Below, one piece after another: positions 1-7,983 of a stretch of DNA of 64,000 bases. Source of the DNA: Alistipes sp. CHKCI003 (GTDB lineage: Bacteria; Bacteroidota; Bacteroidia; Bacteroidales; Rikenellaceae); NCBI RefSeq assembly GCF_900021155.1, contig NZ_FCNT01000018.1:52582-116581 (forward strand), given 5' to 3'. Numbering within the stretch: the first letter of the stretch is position 1; the number at the start of each line of letters is the position of its first letter. The position numbers and the translations under genes are program-made. Below the pieces are notes generated by a model. That model did not search any database, was not told the origin of the DNA, and saw only the letters and a list, made by a program, of their open reading frames with translations.

Positions 1-2094
1 GACGACAATTTCATCACCTCGTTCTGTTTGACGCTCGGCGGCGAAGAATACGCGGCGACGATCGACGGCAACGACATTACGGTAACGGTCCCCTATACGG
101 TTTCGCTTCAGGGGGCTGTGGCGACGGTCGCCTACACGTCTTCCGCAACGATTCTGCCCGACCCGGCGACGGTCGACGAATGGGACGATGAGCAGATTTT
201 CCGCGTAACCTCCTACAACGGCGAGGTGAACGAATATACGTACCGTGCCGTCAAGGAGGAGATCTCCTCCGAAGGCGACGTGGAGCTGAAAACGGCGGCC
301 GACATCGCGGCCTTCGCCGAGGCGGGTACGTCGGTCGTGAAGGGCAATCTCACGATCGGCACGGACGACGGCGAGGAGATCGAGTCCGTCGAGGCGCTGA
401 CGAAGATCAAGCAGATCACCGGAAACCTCATACTGAAAAACAGCTTCAAAGCGACCGACCTGACCGGACTGGAGCACGTCGAGACGCTCGGCGGACTCGT
501 CGTCGGATCGGTCGGGACTGCCTCGGAGGCGGAGCTGAATCTGGTAACGATGAATGCGCTCGCCGAAATCACGGGCGACGTCGTCATCCGCAACAATTCG
601 CTCAAATGGATCGAGCTGGGAGCGCTGCAAAAGATCGGCGGCGACGTGGTCGTGGCATCGACGGCGCTGGAGAGCGTCGAACTCCCTGCGTTGACCGGGA
701 TCGGCGGCGACCTCGACTTGTGCGGCATCACCCAGATCGCATATGACGAATACGGTAACGTGAACATGGGCGGTGCGGTTGCGGAGCTGTCGTTTCCGCA
801 GCTTGAGAAAGTCGGCGGCGTCGTCCGGATCAACTATTTCGCTGCGCTGACCGGAATCTCGCTGCCGGAGCTGTCGGCGGCCGGCGGGGTCGAGATCCCG
901 ACGCTGGGACACCTGTTCGAAACGATCGACCTTTCCGCACTGACCGTCGTCGACGAAAGTCTGAAAATCGGAAGCGTCCGCACCGCCGGCAAGTTCGCCA
1001 GCGATGCCGCGAACAATACGACGCTCAGGACTCTGGGCGATCTTTCGAAGTTGCAGTCGGTCGGCGATTCGCTCAAAATCGAGAACTTCAGCGGCATGAC
1101 GGAGCTGCCGGCATTCTCCGCGTTGAAATCCGTGCGGGTCCTTTATATCGCTTATGCCGAAAGCGTCGAAAACGACCTCGATTTGTCCTCCGTGGTGTTC
1201 CCTGAAGACGGAGCGTTGATTATCAACAATAACTGTTCGATTCCGACGGTCGTCGGCAACGGAGCCATGGCCGGAGACATGATGCTGGAGACGAGCAATC
1301 TCGCGGGACCCTCCGTCAAAGGCTTCACGTCGGTCAGGAATCTGACCGTTACGGTGAACAACGGAGCCCAATACGATAAATCGGCGACCATTGCCTACGA
1401 CTTCGAGCGGATCGAGGGAAATGTGGAGATCAATTATCGCGTTCCGATGAATGCAAAGGGACAGAATACGATAGCCTTTCCGAATCTGACGCAGGTCGGC
1501 GGAGCTTTCGTCATGCCGCAGCAGGCGACGATGCGATTCAAGAAGCTCTCCTGCCCCAAGCTGCAAACGATCGGCGGGCAGTTTTGCATCACCTCACCCG
1601 CCGAGGAGTACGATTTCCCCGAGTTGACGACCGTCGGTTGCGCGGACAACGCGGAACTGCTGAAGGTCGAGCGGACTTCGCAAAAGGTTCCGACATACGG
1701 AATGATGGACATCACGCTCTACTCGGTCGCATCGGTTTTCGAAATGCCCAAATTGGCGCGTGTGGGAGGTCTGAACGGATTGTATCTGGATTGCTCGAAC
1801 ACCAAAGCGACGACGATCTCGTGTCCGGCCTTGACCGAGGTGGATGAAAAAATCTGGATCTTCGGAAGCACCTCTTCGCTTAAAAATGCGAAGATCACGT
1901 CGATAGCTATGCCGAAGCTGGAGAAGGCGAAGGCCGTGTCCATCGAGCGTTTCTCCAAGTTCAGCGATTTTTCTTCGTTCGTCGCCGTCGTGCAGAACGG
2001 CAGCGTTACGGCGGAGAACTGGACGGTAACGGACTGTACGGCCTATGCGCCGACCTATGAACAGATGAAGGCGGGACAGGCGCGTCCCGAATGA
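1..2094 (+). CDS. Surface protein with leucine-rich-repeat-like array, 5' end outside window
   Basis: The frame is open from base 1 and no convincing start is visible, so the N-terminus lies left of the window. About 697 codons remain. Residues 1-75 look like a small beta-sandwich domain of the DUF5018 type seen in Bacteroidetes surface lipoproteins (ends near SYNGEVNEYTYRA). From about residue 90 to 660 there is a long series of irregular repeats of about 22-25 residues with the pattern 'leu-x-x-ile-x-gly-x-leu/val', as in receptor-L or BspA-like leucine-rich repeats (for example ALTKIKQITGNLIL, ALQKIGGDVVV, QLEKVGGVVRI). Such arrays usually bind protein or glycan ligands at the cell surface. 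It precedes the BtuG/BtuB/BtuF-like genes but a terminator-like hairpin separates them, so operon membership is uncertain. The exact ligand cannot be read from sequence. Confidence 0.75.
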   Translation, partial: DDNFITSFCLTLGGEEYAATIDGNDITVTVPYTVSLQGAVATVAYTSSATILPDPATVDEWDDEQIFRVTSYNGEVNEYTYRAVKEEISSEGDVELKTAADIAAFAEAGTSVVKGNLTIGTDDGEEIESVEALTKIKQITGNLILKNSFKATDLTGLEHVETLGGLVVGSVGTASEAELNLVTMNALAEITGDVVIRNNSLKWIELGALQKIGGDVVVASTALESVELPALTGIGGDLDLCGITQIAYDEYGNVNMGGAVAELSFPQLEKVGGVVRINYFAALTGISLPELSAAGGVEIPTLGHLFETIDLSALTVVDESLKIGSVRTAGKFASDAANNTTLRTLGDLSKLQSVGDSLKIENFSGMTELPAFSALKSVRVLYIAYAESVENDLDLSSVVFPEDGALIINNNCSIPTVVGNGAMAGDMMLETSNLAGPSVKGFTSVRNLTVTVNNGAQYDKSATIAYDFERIEGNVEINYRVPMNAKGQNTIAFPNLTQVGGAFVMPQQATMRFKKLSCPKLQTIGGQFCITSPAEEYDFPELTTVGCADNAELLKVERTSQKVPTYGMMDITLYSVASVFEMPKLARVGGLNGLYLDCSNTKATTISCPALTEVDEKIWIFGSTSSLKNAKITSIAMPKLEKAKAVSIERFSKFSDFSSFVAVVQNGSVTAENWTVTDCTAYAPTYEQMKAGQARPE

Positions 2095-2101
2095 TGGATC
2101 G

Positions 2102-2148
2102 CGGGCGATGAGGCGACTGCTTTTCGAAGCGGTCGCCCGTCCCTTTTT
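2102..2148 (+). terminator. Terminator-like hairpin between surface-protein gene and btuG-like gene
   Basis: CGGGCGA (2102-2108) pairs with TCGCCCG (2133-2139), followed by CCCTTTTTG. The btuG-like ATG starts only four bases after the T-run, so there is no room for a normal promoter. The hairpin may act as a partial terminator that lowers downstream expression rather than as an absolute end. Confidence 0.5.
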
Positions 2149-2152
2149 GTAT

Positions 2153-3220
2153 ATGAAGCGGACTTTACGACATATTCTGACGCTCGCTGCGTGTCTGGCC
2201 GCCTTCGCGGGCTGCATGAAGTGGGACTACGGTACGACGGAGGATTTCCAAGCCTCGGAGCGGGGCCTGTTCATCACCAACGAGGGAAATTTCCAGTACG
2301 GAAATGCGTCGCTCTCCTGTTACGATCCGGAGACGAAGCACGTGGAGAACGAGGTTTTTTTCCGCGCCAACGGCTTCAAGCTGGGCGACGTGGCGCAGTC
2401 GATGACCATTCGCAACGGCGTGGGCTGGATCGTGGTGAACAATTCGCACGTCATCTTCGCCATCGACGTCGACACCTTCAAGGAGGTCGGGCGCATCACG
2501 AATTTCACTTCGCCGCGGTACATCCATTTCCTGTCGGACGAGAAGGCTTATGTAACGCAGCTCTGGGACAACCGCATTTTCATCGTCAATCCCGAGCGGT
2601 ACGAGATAACGGGCTACATCGAATGTCCGGGGATGACGATGGAATCGGGCTCCACGGAGCAGATGGTGCAGTACGGGAAGTATGTCTACGTGAACTGCTG
2701 GTCGTACCAGAACCGCATCCTGAAGATCGACTCCGAAACCGACGAAGTGGTCGGCGAACTGACGGTCGGCATTCAGCCCACGTCGCTCGTGATGGACAAG
2801 AACAACAAGATGTGGACGATCACCGACGGCGGTTACGAAGGCAGCCCCTACGGCTACGAGGCTCCGTCGCTCTACCGCATCGACGCCGAGAAGTTCGAGA
2901 TCGAGAAGCAGTTCCGGTTCGAGCTGGGCGACTGGCCCTCGGAGGTGCAGCTCAACGGGACGCGCGACACGCTCTACTGGATCAACGACGATATTTGGCG
3001 GATGCAGGTGGAGGCGGAGCGCGTGCCGGTGCGTCCCTTCATCGAGTACCGCGACACGAAATACTACGGACTGACGGTCGATCCGCGCAACGGAGACGTC
3101 TACGTGGCCGACGCCATCGACTACCAGCAGCAGGGCGTCGTCTATCGCTATACGGCCCGGGGCGAGCTGGCCGATCGGTTCTTCGTCGGAATCATCCCCG
3201 GCGCATTCTGTTGGAAATAA
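2153..3220 (+). CDS. btuG: BtuG-like surface lipoprotein (DUF5074/YncE-type beta-propeller)
   Basis: 355 residues from the ATG at 2153. An upstream in-frame start at 2108 is possible, but this ATG gives a clean lipoprotein signal (basic MKRTLR, hydrophobic stretch, lipobox AFAGC). The mature part has repeated propeller-like strands such as SYQNRILKIDSETDEVVGEL and IFIVNPERYEITGYI, typical of the DUF5074/YncE seven-bladed beta-propeller group. In Bacteroides, BtuG proteins of this kind sit on the outer face of the BtuB TonB transporter and capture vitamin B12 with extreme affinity. Here the gene is 13 bp upstream of a BtuB-like receptor and two genes upstream of a BtuF-like binding protein, which supports the same role. 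Substrate identity is inferred from context; a siderophore system would have a similar layout. Confidence 0.72.
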   Translation: MKRTLRHILTLAACLAAFAGCMKWDYGTTEDFQASERGLFITNEGNFQYGNASLSCYDPETKHVENEVFFRANGFKLGDVAQSMTIRNGVGWIVVNNSHVIFAIDVDTFKEVGRITNFTSPRYIHFLSDEKAYVTQLWDNRIFIVNPERYEITGYIECPGMTMESGSTEQMVQYGKYVYVNCWSYQNRILKIDSETDEVVGELTVGIQPTSLVMDKNNKMWTITDGGYEGSPYGYEAPSLYRIDAEKFEIEKQFRFELGDWPSEVQLNGTRDTLYWINDDIWRMQVEAERVPVRPFIEYRDTKYYGLTVDPRNGDVYVADAIDYQQQGVVYRYTARGELADRFFVGIIPGAFCWK

Positions 3221-3233
3221 CGGAGAGAAGCGT

Positions 3234-5315
3234 ATGAGAAAGACCATCCGGATTATCGCAATTCTACTGTTCCCGACGGCGCTGTATGCCCAGAACGACG
3301 GCCTGCGGCCCGAAGTCCGGGAGACCGGCGGCCGTCCCGAGAAACAGATCTCCATCCGCGAGGTTCCGATCTGGGGCCGGCGTCCGATGAAGGAGATCGG
3401 CATCGAGCGGACGACCCTCGACTCGGCGGTCCTCAAGGAGAACATCGCCCTGTCGATCGCCGACGTGCTGACGTTCAACTCCCCGCTATTCGTCAAGCAG
3501 TACGGCCGTGCGACGCTTTCGACGGTCTCGTTCCGCGGCACGGGGCCGTCGCATACGCAGGTTACGTGGAACGGCATGCGCATCAACAACCCGATGCTCG
3601 GCATGACCGACTTCTCGATGATTCCGTCGTACTTCATCGACGACGCCTCGCTGCTGCACGGGACCTCGTCGGTGAACGAAGCGGGCGGGGCGCTCGGCGG
3701 CGTGGTGAAACTCTCGACCGTGCCCGCCGCGGCCGACGGTTTCGGCCTTCAGTACGTTCAGGGAATCGGCATGTACCGCACCTTCGACGAGTTTCTGCGC
3801 CTCACGTGGGGCGATGCGCACTGGCAGGTCTCGACCCGTGCCGTCTATCAGTCTTCGAAGAACGACTACAAGTACCGCAACCGCGACAAGAAGGAGAACA
3901 TCTACGACGACGACATGCATATCGTCGGTTCGTACTATCCGGTGGAGCGGAACCGCAGCGGTGCGTTCGACGACGTGCACGTGTTGCAGGAGGTCTACTA
4001 CAACACCGGCCGCGGCGACCGCTTCGGACTGAATGCGTGGTATATCCGTTCGGACCGCGAACTGCCGCTGCTGACGACCGACTATGCCGACGACACCCAG
4101 TTCGAAAACCGCCAGCGCGAGCGTACGCTCCGCAGCGTCTTCACTTGGGATCACCTGCGCCGCAACTGGAAGGTGGGCGCACGGGCCGGATACATCCATA
4201 CGTGGATGGCCTACGACTACCGGCGCGATCCGGGCAACGGCGTGATGACCCCGATGACCCGTTCGCGCAGCCGGATCGACACCTTCTACGGGCAGGCGGC
4301 GGGAGAATACGCCGTCGGAAACGAGTGGCTCTTCACGGCCGATCTGGCGCTGCACCAGCACTTCGTCGAGAGTGCCGACAAGAACATCATCCTGCAACAG
4401 GGCGACAAGGCGATCGTGGGATACGATCAGGGCCGCGTCGAGATCGATGCCTCCGTGTCGGCCAGATGGCGCCCGGCGGAGCGGCTCGGCATGTCGGTCG
4501 TCCTGCGCGAACAGCTCTACGGAACGGAATGGGCCACGGTGCCGGCTTTTTTCGCGGACTATCTGTTGTCGGAGCGCGGCAATGTCGTGGCGAAAGCCTC
4601 CGTGTCGCGCAATTTCCGCTTCCCGACGCTCAACGACCTCTACTTCCTGCCGGGCGGGAATCCCGATCTGAAGAACGAAACCGGCGTGCAGTACGAAGCC
4701 GGCCTGTCGTTCGCCACGGGCAAAGAGGGGAGCTGGTCGCTCTCGGGTTCGGCTTCGTGGTACGAGCAGCGCATCGACGACTGGATTTTGTGGCTGCCGA
4801 CCACCAAAGGATTCTTCTCGCCCGTGAACATCAAGAAGGTGCACGCTTACGGCGTGGAGGTGCGGGCCGATCTGGCGGTCATGCTCGCACGGGAGCTGAA
4901 ACTTGATCTGGACGGAACCTTCTCGTGGTCGCCGTCGGTCAACGTGGGCGAGCCGATGTCGCCGGCCGACCAGTCCGTAGGCAAACAGCTGCCCTACGAA
5001 CCCGAATTCTCGGCCACGGCCACCGGACGTCTCACGTGGCGTTCGTGGGGGCTGTTGTGGCAGTATTGCTATTACAGCGAACGCTACACCATGTCGAGCA
5101 ACGACATCACCCTCACCGGACGGCTCACGCCCTACGTGATGAACAACCTCTCGCTCGAAAAGGGATTCGCGTTGCGCTGGGCCGATCTTTCGCTCAAGGC
5201 GACGATCAACAACCTCTTCAACGAGGAGTATCTCTCGGTCCTCTCGCGTCCCATGCCCCGTATGAACTGCGAATTTTTCCTGAGCATCAAACCCAAGTGG
5301 GGAAGAAACCGATAA
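3234..5315 (+). CDS. btuB: TonB-dependent outer-membrane receptor, BtuB-like
   Basis: 693 residues with a signal peptide (ends near LYAQ). The plug domain follows at about residues 40-150, with the family-typical VSFRGTGPSHTQVTWNGMRI, INNPMLG and GGALGGVVKL motifs. The remainder alternates aromatic beta-strands and polar loops, ending with the barrel signature NLFNEEYL. There is no N-terminal carboxypeptidase-like extension, so it resembles the classical BtuB class rather than SusC. It would import a large ligand through the outer membrane using TonB energy. It is tightly packed between the BtuG-like and BtuF-like genes (13 and 21 bp gaps), so the three are probably co-transcribed. Receptor class is clear; corrinoid as substrate is inferred from neighbours. 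Confidence 0.82.
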   Translation: MRKTIRIIAILLFPTALYAQNDGLRPEVRETGGRPEKQISIREVPIWGRRPMKEIGIERTTLDSAVLKENIALSIADVLTFNSPLFVKQYGRATLSTVSFRGTGPSHTQVTWNGMRINNPMLGMTDFSMIPSYFIDDASLLHGTSSVNEAGGALGGVVKLSTVPAAADGFGLQYVQGIGMYRTFDEFLRLTWGDAHWQVSTRAVYQSSKNDYKYRNRDKKENIYDDDMHIVGSYYPVERNRSGAFDDVHVLQEVYYNTGRGDRFGLNAWYIRSDRELPLLTTDYADDTQFENRQRERTLRSVFTWDHLRRNWKVGARAGYIHTWMAYDYRRDPGNGVMTPMTRSRSRIDTFYGQAAGEYAVGNEWLFTADLALHQHFVESADKNIILQQGDKAIVGYDQGRVEIDASVSARWRPAERLGMSVVLREQLYGTEWATVPAFFADYLLSERGNVVAKASVSRNFRFPTLNDLYFLPGGNPDLKNETGVQYEAGLSFATGKEGSWSLSGSASWYEQRIDDWILWLPTTKGFFSPVNIKKVHAYGVEVRADLAVMLARELKLDLDGTFSWSPSVNVGEPMSPADQSVGKQLPYEPEFSATATGRLTWRSWGLLWQYCYYSERYTMSSNDITLTGRLTPYVMNNLSLEKGFALRWADLSLKATINNLFNEEYLSVLSRPMPRMNCEFFLSIKPKWGRNR

Positions 5316-5336
5316 CGATTCCATAACCGACGACAA

Positions 5337-6488
5337 ATGAATATGAAACGATTGCATTTCCTCTTTTTTTCAGCCGCGGCCCTGCTGCTCGCAGCCTGCG
5401 GAAGCCGGAACGCGGCGTCGCTCGACGATTTCACGGCTGCGGTCTATGCGCCGTCCCATGCCTCGGGCTTCGAGATCGTCGGGGCCGAGGGGCAGCGGAG
5501 TACGATTCTCAGGGTCTTCGATCCGTGGCAGGGAGCCGAGCGGACCGAAACGATGCTCTTCATCGCCCGCGACGGAGAGCGGGCCCCCGAGGGATTCGAA
5601 GGCCAAACGGTCGCAGCCGGGGCGCGCCGCATCGTCTGCATGTCTTCGACCCATGTGGCGATGCTCGACGCACTGGGCGAGGCCGACCGCGTGGTGGGCG
5701 TCTCGGGCCGGGACTATATATCGAATGAGTATGTCTCCTCCCACCCCGACGCCGTGGCCGACATCGGCTTCGACGGCAACATCGACTACGAACGGCTGCT
5801 CGCACAGCGTCCCGATCTGGTGCTGCTGTTCGGCGTGAACGGCGCCAGCGGCATGGAACCCAAACTGCGCGAAATGGGCATCCCGTTCTGCTACATCGGG
5901 GAGTATCTGGAGGAGTCGCCGCTCGGCAAGGCCGAGTGGCTGGTGGCCGTGGCGGAGATCGCCGGCATCCGCGAGCGGGGCGAAGCCGTATTCGCACCGA
6001 TTCCGGATCGCTATGAAGCGCTGAAGAAGAAGGTCGCGGCGGTCGGAGCCGAACCGAAGGTAATGATCAACGCCCCCTACGGCGACTCGTGGTTCATGGC
6101 CTCGACCGAAAGCTACGTCGCACGCCTCATCGCCGATGCGGGCGGGGATTACATTTACAAAACGAACACGTCGAACCGTTCGCTTCCGATCGACCTCGAA
6201 GAGGCCTACGTGCTGGCTTCCAAGGCCGACGTATGGGTCAATGCGGGCAGCTTCCGGACGCTCGCCGAGTTCCGCTCCCGGCTGCCGAAATTCGCCGGCG
6301 TTCCCTGCGTCCGCCGGGGCGAGGTCTACAACTGCGACAAGCGGACGAATGCCGCCGGAGGCAACGACTACTGGGAGTCGGGCGTGGTGCGCCCCGATGT
6401 CGTATTGCACGACCTGATCGCCGTATTCCACCCCGAAGCGCTCGATGCCGCCGACCGGGAGATGTACTACTATCGGAAGCTCGAATAG
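5337..6488 (+). CDS. btuF: BtuF-like periplasmic-binding lipoprotein (ABC importer)
   Basis: 383 residues. Two ATGs (5337 and 5343) are six bases apart; either gives a lipoprotein signal with lipobox LLAAC. The two-lobed Peripla_BP_2 fold is visible. Lobe 1 starts with RIVCMSSTHVAMLDALGEADRVVGV and IDYERLLAQRPDLVLLFG. Lobe 2 follows the long connecting helix (near KAEWLVAVAEIAG) and ends with KADVWVNAG and the C-terminal GNDYWESGVVRPD. Proteins of this family deliver B12, haem or ferric siderophores to a BtuCD/FecCD-type permease. The gene is last in the cluster. No permease or ATPase gene follows; a terminator and an integrase remnant do, so its ABC partners must be encoded elsewhere or have been lost. 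Confidence 0.78.
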   Translation: MNMKRLHFLFFSAAALLLAACGSRNAASLDDFTAAVYAPSHASGFEIVGAEGQRSTILRVFDPWQGAERTETMLFIARDGERAPEGFEGQTVAAGARRIVCMSSTHVAMLDALGEADRVVGVSGRDYISNEYVSSHPDAVADIGFDGNIDYERLLAQRPDLVLLFGVNGASGMEPKLREMGIPFCYIGEYLEESPLGKAEWLVAVAEIAGIRERGEAVFAPIPDRYEALKKKVAAVGAEPKVMINAPYGDSWFMASTESYVARLIADAGGDYIYKTNTSNRSLPIDLEEAYVLASKADVWVNAGSFRTLAEFRSRLPKFAGVPCVRRGEVYNCDKRTNAAGGNDYWESGVVRPDVVLHDLIAVFHPEALDAADREMYYYRKLE

Positions 6489-6572
6489 GGCCGGCGGGCA
6501 TATCGGGCGGCGCGAACCGGCTTCGTCCGCTTCGGGCGGTTCGTGCGATCGAAGAGCGGGCGAAGGAAGAAT

Positions 6573-6605
6573 GGCTGTCCGACGAGGCTTGGACAGCCCT
6601 TTCTC
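6573..6605 (+). terminator. Rho-independent terminator after the btuF-like gene
   Basis: Perfect 8-bp stem GGCTGTCC / GGACAGCC (6573-6580 with 6591-6598) around a 10-base loop, followed by CTTTCTC. It lies 85 bp downstream of the btuF-like stop codon. Confidence 0.55.
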
Positions 6606-6652
6606 GTTCGCACCGTCTGTGCAATCGTGCGGCGGAAATATTCGGCTATCGT

Positions 6653-6952
6653 GCAATAGACCCTTCGTCCGTCGGTTTCCGGCACCTTGTCCAGCGTTAC
6701 GGGAACCTCCAATGCTTCGAGCCGTTTGATGTGTTTGTCGTATTTCTCGATTTGCTCGAAAATCCGCAGCTGAACGGCGGGATTTTGGGTTTTCGGTGTT
6801 TGGGTGTCGAAATCCCAATCGTCGGCGGGGATATTGATTCCCGTGCTTACATGGCGGCTGCGGCGATTGACGGTAAAACGCAGGTAGATGCTCGTGGTGC
6901 GGTTTTGATTGATGCGGTCTTTTCTGCGAATGGCATTGATGCTGACAATCAT
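6653..6952 (-). pseudogene. N-terminal remnant of a tyrosine-recombinase integrase
   Basis: The minus-strand frame starting with ATG at 6952 encodes about 100 residues that match the arm-type DNA-binding N-terminus of Bacteroidetes mobile-element integrases (MIVSINAIRRKDRINQN, then IYLRFTVNRRSRHVSTGI and DDWDF). After about residue 100 the frame loses that character and runs into sequence that includes the btuF-side terminator. No core-binding or catalytic domain (R..HxxR..Y) remains. It starts about 180 bp beyond the 3' end of tRNA-Gly on the same strand, the usual place for an element inserted at a tRNA gene. It is a scar of a departed or decayed element; residual function is unlikely. Confidence 0.7.
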
Positions 6953-7084
6953 AATGTTGCGTTATTATGCAGACAAGCGCGAGCGGTGTTGTACCGCCGT
7001 AAAACACGGTTAAACAAATGGTAAAACAATCTTCGGAAAACGGCGCGAAAAAGGCATTACGGGGAGTGTTATTTCGCATCCGCA

Positions 7085-7123
7085 AAAAGAAAAAACGAGC
7101 GACAATCCATTGACTATCACTCG
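7085..7123 (-). terminator. Terminator of tRNA-Gly
   Basis: On the minus strand CGAGTGA pairs with TCGCTCG (one G-T pair), with an inner CAAT/ATTG stem, and is followed directly by a run of six T. It begins 10 bases past the tRNA 3' end. Confidence 0.7.
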
Positions 7124-7132
7124 CTTGCCGAG

Positions 7133-7205
7133 AGCGGAAAACGGGACTCGGACCCGCGACCTCAACCTTGGCAAGGTTGCGCTCTACCAACTGAGCTATT
7201 TCCGC
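7133..7205 (-). tRNA. tRNA-Gly (GCC)
   Basis: The minus strand folds as a complete cloverleaf: 7-bp acceptor stem GCGGAAA/TTTCCGC, D arm GCTC..GAGC, anticodon arm CAACC-TTGCCAA-GGTTG giving anticodon GCC, five-base variable loop, and T arm GCGGG-TCCGAGT-CCCGT. The discriminator base is U, as in bacterial tRNA-Gly. CCA is not encoded. Confidence 0.95.
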
Positions 7206-7283
7206 GATTTCCGCGGCCTGATCGGAGAGACCGCTCCGGGACTGCAAATATAGGTCGAAAATTTCATTCTGCAAAATTTTTTT

Positions 7284-7291
7284 TATTTTTG
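7284..7291 (+). promoter_or_regulatory. TAnnTTTG -7 box for the DUF2721 gene
   Basis: TATTTTTG matches the Bacteroidetes sigma-ABfr -7 element and lies 22 bases ahead of the ATG at 7314. The -33 element is not clear. Confidence 0.5.
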
Positions 7292-7313
7292 TTTCTGAAA
7301 ATCTGTGTTTCCT

Positions 7314-7709
7314 ATGGAAGAATTCACGCTGACCACTCCGGCGCTGCTTTTTTCGGCCGTCTCGCTCATTCTGCTCGCCTATACGAACCGTTTTCTGGCC
7401 TATGCCCAACTCGTGCGCACGCTCCGCGAGCGTTACCGCGAAAACCCGTCGCGCGTAACACGTGCGCAGATCGACAACCTGCGCCGGCGTCTGCATCTCA
7501 CGCGGACGATGCAGATACTCGGCGTTACGAGCTTGTTTCTCTGCGTGGTAACGATGTTTATGATCTACATCGGATTATCGGCTGTTTCGGCCTATGTTTT
7601 CGGCGTCGCGCTGGTATGCTTGATCGGGTCGCTCGGAGTCTCGATACGCGAAATTCAGATTTCGGTGCGGGCGCTGGATCTCCATCTGCACGATATGGAG
7701 GAGCGTTGA
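7314..7709 (+). CDS. DUF2721 small inner-membrane protein
   Basis: 131 residues from the ATG at 7314; a GTG three codons upstream is less likely. Three hydrophobic segments are visible at about residues 6-26, 66-84 and 90-110, separated by a strongly basic cytoplasmic loop containing LRERYRENPSRVTRAQIDNLRRR. This topology, the length near 130, and the closing segment GVSIREIQISVRALDLHLHDM fit DUF2721. The molecular function of that family is unknown. It stands alone between tRNA-Gly and a convergent phosphate transporter, with its own -7 box and terminator. Confidence 0.75.
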   Translation: MEEFTLTTPALLFSAVSLILLAYTNRFLAYAQLVRTLRERYRENPSRVTRAQIDNLRRRLHLTRTMQILGVTSLFLCVVTMFMIYIGLSAVSAYVFGVALVCLIGSLGVSIREIQISVRALDLHLHDMEER

Positions 7710-7722
7710 ACGGCGGCGGCCG

Positions 7723-7757
7723 AAGATGCAGTGACCGAGTACCACTGCATCTTCCCT
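7723..7757 (+). terminator. Terminator of the DUF2721 gene
   Basis: An 11-bp stem AAGATGCAGTG / CACTGCATCTT with a 9-base loop begins 13 bases after the stop codon and is followed by CCCTTCCCTT. Being symmetrical, it may also work for the converging transcript. Confidence 0.65.
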
Positions 7758-7909
7758 TCCCTTAACCTGCTCGCAGTGCCGAATCTTCGGCTGAACACTT
7801 TTCACGCAGGCAAAGATGCCCCGAACGGATCGCATCCGTATGTCGATGCGGTGCCGGTCGTGTGAAAAGCGGAAACGAGGCGCTCCGCAGAGGTTCCTTC
7901 TGATGATTT

Positions 7910-7945
7910 CACCCCTGCCGGAACGAATTCTGACAGGGGTGATTT
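7910..7945 (+). terminator. Stem-loop between the convergent DUF2721 and phosphate-transporter genes
   Basis: CACCCCTG (7910-7917) pairs with CAGGGGTG (7934-7941), followed on the plus strand by ATTTTC. The T-run favours plus-strand use, but the position suits either convergent transcript. No gene is seen between 7758 and 7983. Confidence 0.4.
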
Positions 7946-7983
7946 TCGGTTTCCGAGGCTTGGCGGACCGCCTCGCGGCTGCC

